A DNA stretch of 64,000 nucleotides, taken from positions 5,371,009 through 5,435,008 of the forward strand of contig OZ026553.1 of the NCBI GenBank assembly GCA_964020155.1, read 5' to 3'. Made by a program: the position numbers and the translations under genes. Positions 1 to 26,400 of this stretch are shown here, piece after piece. The notes below the pieces were generated by a model, which saw nothing but the letters and a program-made list of their open reading frames with translations, ran no database searches and was not told where the DNA came from. Within the stretch, counting starts at the first letter, position 1. Each line of letters starts with the position of its first letter. This DNA is from Chondrilla cf. caribensis (taxonomy: Eukaryota; Porifera; Demospongiae; Chondrillida; Chondrillidae).

Positions 1-2476
1 CACTTTCCACTTCAGGTGCAGCATAATTAGAATCACCAATACGTTGGGTTAGTTTGTCCTTGTCGACAGTATCGTACACTCGAGCAGTGCCAAAGTCGCT
101 GACCTTAGCCACCAGGCTGGCGGTGAGGAGAATATTCTTCCCTTTGAGATCTCTGTGAATGATGCTTTGGTCGTGGAGGTACACCATTGCTCTACAAATG
201 TCCAGAAGAATTGCTCGCTTGAAGTCGAGTGGGATGCAATCTTTTAGTGCCAGACAGTCTTCCAAGAAATCCTGCAGGTTTGTTGTCAAAAGCTCCATGA
301 CAACAGAAGGCAATTCTTCCGGACTGGATCCTTCCAATAGGCCGTAAAACTGGACGACATTCGGATGTCGGAGAAAAGCAGCCCATGTGTAGGCTTCTCT
401 TTCAACCTGTTTCATTTCATCCTTGTCCTTTGGGTTTACTTTAAAGATCTTTACAGCACAAGGAGTATTGTGCCATGTAGCTTCTTGAATCTCGCTGAAG
501 TTACCTTCACTGATCACTTCATCTATTGATACTTCATCCTTCTTGAGATAGAAGAAGGCCTTCAAACTTTCATCATCAATTTTTTTCAGGGTGTTAACCT
601 TCATCTACAATCATATCAAAAAGTACATAAATAAACTTACAAGCAGTATCTGATACATAATATAAGAGAATAGATTTCAGTCGAGAACAACATTACAGAG
701 CGGTATTCCATAGCCATATCAATCTAATTCACTTAATTAATATAATTGATATAATAATAATAACAATAATCATCATCACTGGTCTTTATAAGCCAAAATG
801 GCCCTTAGACTTCAGAATTTTTTTCCAATTAATAGCGAATTAGTGAATGATAAATTGGAAATTTAGATTAATGGCGGCTAAACAGGAGGTGACAACAGTG
901 CAGAGCTGAGTTTCATAGCATTATGTGTGTACTTTGCTGAACACCAAATCAAGTTTTCATTAGAGAATGTTAATATGTAAATAGATTTATCTGTCAATGA
1001 TGGGTACTCGAAATAGGAGTTGGTTGCGTTTGCTCAAATGTGAAATCTGGTGCATGTGATTAAAAGTGTGACTCGTCTTCGACATCTTAGTGTACAAAGT
1101 CTCTCTTTGGGGGGAGTTGGAGGATGAGTGTGGTGACTGATTTCAATTAGGAGGGTATGGTTACTTATTCTCAATTCTATATAGTACAGTGGAGCCTCTC
1201 TATTACAAACCTCTGAAATGTGGAAACCTCTGTAGTGAGGACACCATTCTGTGTCCCAGTGTAGTACTGAAGTGTGTGAGATGACCTCTGAATTGAGAAA
1301 ACCTCTGTGTTAAGGACTAAAAGTAAGGTTCCAAAGTGTCCTTAATAGAGAGGTTCCAGTGTATATTATATAGTTGCAGTCCATGCAGGATGCCATTTGA
1401 AGAAAAGGAAGGCTAGCATAGGTATGGCTAACATCCGAGTCTAGGGCAGCCAAGGCCCATTCTAAAATTGGGACTTCATCCAGGTGAGAAAACAGCCTGG
1501 CTACATCATGCACCTATTCCTGTACTGAGACACACAGATTTGTGCATCCAATCAAATTGCAGAATGCTTTTGATGCACAACTTTGAATGGTGTTATATTT
1601 CCAGTGCATAACTGTAGTTTGACTTTTATTTGGCATGCCTATGCATATAATTTCGGTGTTGTTGATACACAAGACCAACAGGACTCTTCCGTTCGCTGAA
1701 AGAATAGTATTATCTCTAGTAGAGATAATACTATTCTTTCAGCGAACCATTGTATGTATGATTTTCCACCTTTAGAATATAAAAATAATATTCAACAATA
1801 CATGACATGTTTGTGATTTGTCATTGCTAACAACTCCACCTCACAGTACAGGAATAGGTATGCAATGAGACCAGAGTCACCAGACCCTTTGCTACTGGGA
1901 CAAAGTCCAATTTCAAGTTGGAGGCGAGAATGGTTCGATGCTAAGCAAAAACTAAAATTATAATATGGCTAGAGTGAGCAAAGTATAAGTGCTGTGACAG
2001 TGGAATCAATTTGCAGAGCCAAAACCATTTTGAAGGAAAGGTTTAGGGACAAGCATAATTATGCGGTATCATAAACTCTATGGACGATACGGCTCATCGA
2101 GCCTGTGGCTGTACATGTTAGGAGTATCTACGGCTAAAATCACCCGAAGACATAATGAATAAATGGCGCTCACCTTCATCTGTAGTTTAGCTGACCAGTG
2201 ACCATAACCATGTTCCTCCAAAATGCTACAAAACCCATCAAATGCTGCGTTGTCCTTCCCCTTCAGAATTTTAAACAGGATATCTACGTGTTTGGCTGCG
2301 TTATCACTAGAGAACACTTCAAACATCTCATCATCGGTGAGGAATCCATTCTTGGCACCCCTGGCAAGGTGATTTTGGAAACTTTTCAATCCGAAGGCTA
2401 CTTTGGTCCGTATGTTGGGAAGCAAGGCTGTTAGAGCCTGTACGCGGCTTTCAGTCATCGTCTCATTCGATGCCAT
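1..2476 (-). CDS. Gene A: CARD-kinase, 3' end beyond window
   Basis: Two exons are visible: a CARD exon 2476..2174 and a kinase exon 604..<1, joined in phase 0 (donor AAG|GTGAGC, acceptor TTGTAG|ATG). The CARD exon encodes 101 residues beginning MASNETMTESRVQALTALLP, with the CARD signature GFLTDDEMFEVF followed by an FDGFCSIL helix. The kinase exon shows a degenerate glycine loop (EGNFSEIQEATW), the AVK lysine, HRDLKGKNILL, an intact DFG (VSDFGTARVY) and YAAPEVE; the rest of the lobe lies off the window. It is a close paralogue of gene B (18091-20706), which ends in a membrane-anchor exon, so gene A probably does too (inference). By analogy with RIPK2 it would be a CARD-recruited signalling kinase. 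It is divergently arranged with gene D. The intron carries a 175-bp MITE (1187-1361) and a perfect palindrome (1691-1747). Confidence 0.8.
1187..1361. mobile_element. 175-bp MITE, Tigger/pogo-like ends, TA target site
   Basis: The ends are near-inverted repeats (CAGTGGAGCCTCTCTATTA at the left; its counterpart CACTGGAACCTCTCTATTA read from the right), flanked by TA on both sides. A second copy of the same length lies in opposite orientation at 59896-60070. It has no coding capacity. It sits in the intron of gene A and is absent from the matching intron of gene B. Confidence 0.65.
1691..1747. repeat. Perfect palindrome, 27-bp arms, 3-nt loop
   Basis: Arms 1691-1717 and 1721-1747 are exact reverse complements around the loop AGT. 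It lies in the intron of gene A and would fold into a strong hairpin in either transcript strand. Confidence 0.85.
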
Positions 2477-2881
2477 CTTCCTCAACACGAATATACTCCA
2501 ATGTAGGAACGGAAGTTATGAAAAAGGGACGTTCCCGTCAAAAGTACCAGTAAAACCATAGACACTGTAAACTTCGTTAAGCTAAAACTACGTGCCCCCA
2601 GTCAACTTCCGGTAGTTGCGGTCATATTCTGCAACAAATTGGTTACTGCATACACTATCACAGACGTAGTCTCGCAACTCAGGGAGACTTTCGTATGTAT
2701 ATGACATACACAAAGGTCAGTAGCTACATAGGTAAAATAAGTGCAATTCAAAATTCATGCAATCTCGAAATTGGTCCAAATGATAGAAAAGGTCATTCAA
2801 ATAGGAAACATAGAGTGAAAAAGTAAAGCAGAGAAAAAAACTATGGAATTTGTAATCAGTGCCAGAAATGCAATCGGACTG

Positions 2882-3056
2882 TCAACTCCGTTACAACAGT
2901 ATGATAGCAATCAGAACAATAATGACAGCAAGTGGACTGTTTTTCTGAACTTGCTGTTTCCCTCAGTGCAGTTGGAGTAGGTCTGGCTGCACTGGTTTCC
3001 TCGCCCTCTTTGGAAGAAATCTTCTCAATTGATCTGTCAACACCTGGTCCAGGAGA
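2882..3056 (-). pseudogene. Orphan tail-anchor exon related to gene C exon 2
   Basis: After a CATCTCTAG acceptor, the minus strand matches the last exon of gene C (21330..21154) almost base for base: SPGP-VD-SIEKISSKEGEE, then TSAARPTPT. It is 175 bp instead of 177 bp. Two single-base deletions throw the former membrane segment out of frame. No kinase exon precedes it; the plus-strand gene D starts only 700 bp away. It lies upstream of CARD exon A exactly as gene C lies upstream of CARD exon B, so it is a leftover of a segmental duplication. Confidence 0.75.
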
Positions 3057-3305
3057 CTAGAGATGAACAGTGAACAACACAAATCAATAATAAAATAACA
3101 ACAATAGCGATAGTATCCATGGTTGCAGAAATATCCCTGCATACATACAATGTCAATAATAACTGTTAAGCTAAATTTTAAGTAATCATGGCACTACACT
3201 TTAGTGACATTATTTGTTGTTTTAAAATCAGCGAGGCACAGTTATACCTAGGCATACCTAAATACAACAGGATCTGGTTTATCGGACTACGTTTGTTCCT
3301 TAAGT

Positions 3306-3307
<2 letters not shown>

Positions 3308-3370
<63 letters not shown>
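3308..3370. repeat. (CA)n microsatellite
   Basis: About 31 pure CA units between the orphan tail exon and gene D. Similar tracts sit at the same relative place upstream of genes F (35226-35284) and H (46704-46817). Confidence 0.95.
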
Positions 3371-3373
<3 letters not shown>

Positions 3374-3479
3374 CAGCACTATATTATAAGGATGGTGACT
3401 TATGCCATCAGTGCCAAGGATCAATTGCCAATAATAGTAGTTCATGATAAAAGGTATGCTAAATCCACACAAAGCAAAC

Positions 3480-3764
3480 TGTAGCTGATACCATTTAACA
3501 TCAACATAGCTGACACGACAGAAATGCTGCAGCTGAAGATCTACCTTCTTCTGAATTCTTCTGTTCAGGCTCCTCACCAATGATCGCACATTCACTGTTT
3601 GCTGTAGCATACGACTTCTTGGGAAAGTCACCCATAAGTTTAAAGTATTAATCAATATATGGGTGGAGTTACTAGACTCCCATATTCGTTCTCCAACAAC
3701 TCATCAGTGTCGTGGTGAGTGAGTGAAACCCTACAAGTTTTGTAATTAAGGGCGGGGCTGAACA
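3480..3764. promoter_or_regulatory. Conserved upstream block of CARD genes D, F and H
   Basis: This stretch recurs with high identity at 35400-35747 and 46930-47197, each time directly before the CARD start codon and ending in TTTTGTAATTAAGGGCGGGG close to the ATG. It is the likely promoter and 5' UTR of this subfamily (inference). On the minus strand it also holds a short open stretch starting MGDFPKKSY followed by a GTAGAT donor, possibly the relict first exon of a divergent gene. Gene G (40872) lacks the block. Confidence 0.5.
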
Positions 3765-17457
<13,693 letters not shown>

Positions 17458-18090
17458 TGAACATGTTTTGTGCTATTTTTACATTTTTCTCATGACTGGA
17501 CTAAATTGTAATTGCATGGTAAAGAAATGCAAACCTGTGGTGTTGTTTACAGTGACATGTTGGTTAATGAGGTGGAATTATAATGGATAAATTGCAAAAT
17601 GATGCTATCCAAGATTACACCCACTGCCCACAATAATTGGGTACATAATTATTATTCATAATTAGTATATGCGTGCTCTACGCGCATAATAATGTGGCCT
17701 TGGCCATGGGTGACATGAGTGTTGTGATATGAGTGTTTCTGCACCATAATATATATTATAGCACTATTTAGCTGTAGGGTGTTTACTTTAACAATATCGA
17801 AACACTGCAACGCGCGTACGATTGCATTGCGGCCATATATAACTAGTATATTATGCATATATGTACATAGGGAAATGGGGATTCTTAAGCATGGTATTTA
17901 GTTCACATCACCAGCTAAGTAGGTTGTGCAACCATATCAGTGGAAAACCATTATTTCATGGATGAATATATGGAAAAAAAGCAAAAAATAATGTACAGAG
18001 ACAACAATCTTACATGTCCTATGAGGGGGTTTGGTCACTGAACCACATTCAGTTCTAACTGTATCCACTATGACATTACTCATGCTAAGA
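17458..18090. other. Tail-to-tail intergenic region between genes D and B
   Basis: A/T-rich sequence holding the 3' flanks of gene D (+) and gene B (-). No gene, repeat array or RNA was recognised. Confidence 0.5.
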
Positions 18091-20706
<2,616 letters not shown>

Positions 20707-21153
20707 CTTCTCTGACGCGAAAAAGAACGTCTGTCTAAAGTAACCAAAATGATCCTAGAAGTGGATACGGAACAAGTTACTTCGGGGACGTTCCCGAGAA
20801 AAGTACCACTGTAAAACCATAGACACTCTAAACTATGGTAAAACCAAGTGTCAACTTCCGCTAGTGACGTAATATTCACGTCATATCCTGCAATAAAATG
20901 GCTACTAGAAAGATGACACCCAACGAGACGTGGCATAAGGCTAATGTCACGATATATGTACACAGGATAAACACAAGATCGTTAGATGTCGCAATTCATC
21001 ATTATAGGCGATATAAGTACAATTCAAAAGGCAATCTTGAACTTGGTCCATATAATAAGTCATGCAATCAGGAAAGTTGAACATGCAGTTAGAAAGTGAA
21101 GCAGGGGCAAAGCAAAGAAATTTGCAATCAGTGTTAGAAATGTAATCAGACTG

Positions 21154-22547
21154 TCAACTCAGTTGCAGCAGTATGATAGCAATCAAAACACCAATGACAG
21201 CAAGCAGGATTGTTTCTCTGAACTTGCTGGGTTCATTTGGGGTGGTTGGAGTAGGTCTGGCTGCACTGGTCTCCTCACCCTCTTTGGAAGAAATCTTCTC
21301 AATTGAGCTGTCAACAGCTGGTCCAGGAGACTAGAGATGAACAGCAAGCACAAATCAAAAGTGAAAGAAGCACACAGTGATAGTCTCCATGGATACATGC
21401 ATGTACAAAGTACCTTTAGAGTAATATTCCCAGGTATTAACTTCAGACATCTTAGTAAAGCACAGTAGAAACACCAACCTCAATACAGCAGGACCTTGTT
21501 TAGGTGTACGATCATGACAGGCCAATGTGCAGTTGTACACAAATCTGCATACATGTCAGGAATGATGGCAAAACTCACTTCAATGGCAGATTCCTTGACC
21601 TTCAAACTATCCAGCTCCGCATTCATTATTTCGTATCGTTCATCTTCCGTGATGAACAGCTTGGATGACAGCCGCTTCAGAAGATCAGCAAACATGGGCC
21701 GATACTGGGGGTCGTCACTAAGGCACTCCTCAATGAGAGGCTGGAATTCGTCATACACAGGTGGCTTGAGGCTCTCCAATAAATGCTCCCTTCTTTTATA
21801 TTCAGTCAATGTCTGGTTAGATTTGGGCATCGGGAACTCATATATCAGCATCTCAATCAAGAGACATCCAAAGGAGAACACGTCTACTTCTGGACCGTAA
21901 TCCTCTCCAGATGCTTCGGGAGCAGCGTAGTATTTGTTGCCGGGATCCTTGGTCATCATGCCAGCGCTGTCGTAGAGACGGGCAGCTCCAAAATCACTAA
22001 CCTTTGCTACAAAATGGCTGGTCAGAAGCACATTGTTGGCTTTAAGGTCCCTATGGATAACATTCATCCTCTCCAGGTAGGTAAAGGCGCGGCAAACGTC
22101 GACGGCAATGGAACGGGTGAACTCCATAGGGATGGCATCTTTCAACGTTTTGTGATTCTTCAGGAAACCAGCTAGATCGACGTAGAGCAGTTCCATGACG
22201 ATGGCTGTGTCTTCCGTTCTCTTCCACAGACCGAGGAATTGAACTATGTTTGGATGGCGAAGCTCCACCGCCCACTGGTACGCCTCTCTGTTGTATTGCC
22301 TCAATATGTAATTGTCTCGATCGTCTCCTTTCTCGGACAGAATCGAGTGCGTGGATTTGGCAGCACAAGGAGTCCCATTCCAGGAGACCTTCTTCACAAC
22401 ACCGAAGGACCCTCGAGAAATTTCTTTGATTTCGACAATACATGTATCTTCTAAGTACATATATTCTGGTATGCGGAGTTTTTCTTTTTCAAGAGCATCC
22501 GATTCAGTAGTTTTGTCTTCAGACAACGTGTTCGTAAGGGCAGCCAT
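21154..22547 (-). CDS. Gene C: TKL-like kinase with C-terminal membrane anchor, no CARD
   Basis: Exon 1 is 22547..21579 and exon 2 is 21330..21154, phase 0 (ATTGAA|GTGAGT, CTCTAG|TCTCCT). They give 381 residues. The start MAALTNTLSEDK is the first ATG near a purine-rich context. Kinase landmarks are all present: glycine loop SRGSFGVVKKV, AAK lysine, HRDLKANNVLL, DFGAARLYD, YYAAPEAS, VDVFSFGCLLIE. It should be catalytically competent. Exon 2 encodes a short acidic linker (SPGPAVDSSIEKISSKEGEE) and ends in TILLAVIGVLIAIILLQLS immediately before the stop, a single-pass tail anchor. There is no CARD exon upstream; the next gene, E, diverges from it 865 bp away and is also a kinase. Confidence 0.88.
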
Positions 22548-23411
22548 CTTAATTCCCGGAAAGGTAGACGAGCCAATTACAATTCGGGGAAGTACCAAAT
22601 AATTACGTGTTCGCCCTTCTTGGAAGAGCTGTGTCATAGTCGACGGAGAGCAGAAAACTAGTACTCCTAGTAAAGTTGACCAGCTTCATTTCGAAGGGTG
22701 AGTAAATGGCTATTTGTGTGTGACAAATGCACACATAGCTCAAGTATAGGGCGGAGCGGGATAATTTTGAAGGCCGGACAATTTGAAATTTGATATAGTC
22801 TGGGACGGCGCACTCTTGACACTGATCTATTGGTAGGTATTTCAATATCTTAAGAACCTTGTCAATATTATGTTCGTCTCATATTGATAGACTCCAACAC
22901 CGGTATATCTATGCATGGTCTCTATTCTATGTACTAACACAAGTATCCATAATACCCCACTCTTTTCCATATATGGTTATCAACGAACATGCATCACTGA
23001 CGTCCCTAGGTAGTCAATAACTACCATTTACTACAATGGCAGCATGGAGAGCCAAATTCCACATATAATGTACTTCTTATACAATATATTAATATGTTCT
23101 GCAATCTGATTAATGCATGGGCAAAAAGTGACACGTGATCAGACCGGACCCTTCCTTTCGAAATAAAATGGCAGATGGAGGGTTGGCTATGCCAGACTAG
23201 CCTTTTTTACATATTTCTGCTTCTTTTGGAGGCTAGTCACTGAGGAATGCTATAATAATGAAGACATTTGTCATAAATTATAACTTCTGGGATCTTTGTG
23301 ATGTGAATTCTTTTTGCATGATGTATGACCACTTCCAGTACGGTGATTTCAAGTATTAAATCATAATATTATGTGGTTTTCTTCTTGGCCTTATGTTCCA
23401 GTACCAACTCA
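22548..23411. promoter_or_regulatory. Divergent promoter region between kinase genes C and E
   Basis: The 864-bp gap between two start codons on opposite strands must hold both promoters. No clear TATA box or repeat was recognised. Confidence 0.4.
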
Positions 23412-26400
23412 ATGGCAAAGAAAGCGGAGAAGGACGATAGGGGATTTTTATCTCGTTTGCTTGGTATTGGAGTGAGTTGCAAATGAATTGTTCATTTACT
23501 GTACCAATTAAAGATGTCTAGCCACCAAATTATATAACATCGCTGGAGCCATAGGGGCGGCTGGGGCGGCCATAGCTGCCCCACTTTTTGTCTTCAAGAC
23601 CAGTTCGAGTGAATACCTTTAACCGCTCGAGCATTGTTGCAGTCCACGCTGTATACGTAGTAGACTGCAACAACCACCTTACCACCGTACTAACTCCATT
23701 TTGTCGTGATGTCATAGTTGCCTTTACATAATGCAGTGCCACTATAAAACACATGCTATTCGCCAGCTTACAGCTATCTGGAAAATTGAGTGAGGGTCTA
23801 GCACCAGAAGCTTTACTGGCCTCCCCACTTTAGAAGAGCTGGCTCCAGCACTGTATAAAGTGCATGCGTGTGGTTCATATACTTACTTGCTCACGTGAAT
23901 AACAAATTAATGCAATACATGTACATATCAGCACTTAGCTATACCATCTCCATCTCTGGGATGCAGGAAATAGGTCATGTGGGTATACTGGGGGTATATT
24001 AGCTTATTGTATTTCCTGAATGTACCCTTAGTGTGCAGTATACAGGGGTTCATAGTGCTCATAGTGTATGGTACATTTGAAGTAGAACCTGATGAGTATT
24101 GTTTATATTACCTATAGGGGTCTTCAAAAAACGAAACTTCAGAAAACCACCCTGCTCCAGCAACCATTGTTAACGTTGCTGCACAAAATGATAATCATTT
24201 GATATTGAAGCCTTTAGAAGTCTCCGTTGACTTCACAACTCAGCTTGGAGTGGGTTCATTTGGAATAGTGTACAAGGGATCATACAGGGGCAAGCCATGT
24301 GCAGTGAAGGTCTTCAACACGGGTGTTGTTAAGGGAGACATAGCAAGAGAAGCAGAAGTGACCTCCCTGATCCAGCATCATAAGAACATAGTACAGGTGT
24401 ACGGGTTGTGGTATGGGGAAAGTGAGGACGGCAATTCCTTTCCTGACGGCCAGCCAGCTCTGGTGATGGAACTGTGCTCAACCAATCTGAAGTCTTATCT
24501 GGATGGAAAGAAGAAGAATCCTGGTGATACATACACGCTAAAAGATAAGCTCACCATTCTCTATCAGGTCACAAAGGCCATGATTTACTTGCACAGCCAG
24601 CACATTGTCCATGGAGACCTCTCAGCAGCCAACATCCTCCTCCAGATTGATAGGCAACGGTCATCCCCAGTACTTACAGCTAAGGTTGGAGACTTTGGTC
24701 AAGCCCGTGTCTTGAATCCTGAGACCCTGAAGCGCCTCACGATGACTCATGGTAAAGATGACATCATGCCTCCAGAAGTACTCAACGGAGACACCATCAC
24801 TCTCACCATAGCAGTTGATGTTTTCTCCTTCGGTTGTCTCGTCCCTTATGTAGCCACTTGTGTGTATCCCAAGCCAGCACCAATGGGGTCAGAGTTTGGA
24901 AGACGTAAACCTTGCCTGATAGGTGTGACAGAAACTAGTCGAAGAATTTTTGAGCCTTTGATGGAGAAGTGCCTGGCTGATCAACCACACTTGAGAGGGA
25001 CGTTTGAAGACGTATTGTCAATGCTTGGCCCAGAAATGAACAAGTTTGTTAAGGGAACATATTCAGAAACAGAAGAAGAGAGGAAGGTGAGTTATTTATG
25101 GCTGTTAATTGTTACATGTACTCATGTTACAGTTAACACTGAACTGTACATGCAAACTGTCTTGGTCTGTTATAGCGTAAAATTGAAAAGTTGAAAAGTA
25201 ATCTCCTCGAATATGAGAGAAAAATCCAAAGCCTTCAGGTACACAATACATTTCAGATGACAGCATGTCCCTAAGCATATAATAGTACCACACAGCATCA
25301 TTTTGTCCTTTATAATAGAAAGAAAAAGAGGACAATGCGAAAATGAACCATGAACTTGAGGTAAGTAGAGTCTTATACTATTCTCAGTTTCAACACACTC
25401 TGTTCAGGACAGCATCTAATCAACTGTGATTTCTTCCTTATATAGAAGGAGAATAAATCACTGGAGACCGCTAATAAGCTACTTAATGTGAGACCTGTTT
25501 GTGACAACATCGTGGTGGAAGCTGGTACCGTGGTGTCTATATCTTCCTTAGCCTAGTGCACAGTTATGTACTATACTCCTAATAGGACGACCTTGATGCC
25601 AGTAAATCCATGGTTAGTCAATTGGAGGAGACTCTGAGACAAAGGGATGCTACCATCAAGGATGCTAATGACAGACTTGCACTTTCAGATGTTAGTTGTT
25701 TGTTATGTACACTGAGTAGCCGAAAGTAATTGTGATTTTACATGATTCATGTGTGTTAATAGCGTGTAAATTGCTTCATGTTCCGTACACTTCATCTCCT
25801 CCCTTCAGAATCAGTGGAACCAGGTTAAAGATGTTGGGACAATATTTGAAAAGTACCAAAGTCCGATTGTACGTATGTCTTCACGCACTGTCATAGTCAT
25901 GTGTGCTATCAGTTAAGTACGCCTTCTGATTTTGTCTCCTCATCAATCACAGGGAGAGAAACAGAAGCTTGAGGAAAGTAACAGACAGAAAGATGAACTA
26001 TTGTCCCAACTGCAGTACAGCTGTGATCGGGTATAAGACTTTCTACATATCTTCTATTAAACATTTCATTATGTCCTGTACTAATTCAAGGTGAACATAC
26101 ATCCCATAGGCTACAACAGAGCGTGACCATCTAAGAGTGCAAGTTAGAGATTTGGAGTGGGAAAACGGAGCACTGAAGGTTATCTATTGCTGAGAATGCA
26201 CACAGCAGTCCATTGTAATATGTTGTGACCGATCTGTACTCTGTTAATTCATTGACTGGTTTGAGATGACATTTTGCCCATGTGTTATAGTTAACACTGT
26301 CAATGGACTGTTTCCTACTTCCATGATCTGTTATAGCGTGAGATTGAAAAGTTGAAAAGTAATCTCCTCGAATATGAGAGGAAAGTACAAAGCCTTCAGG

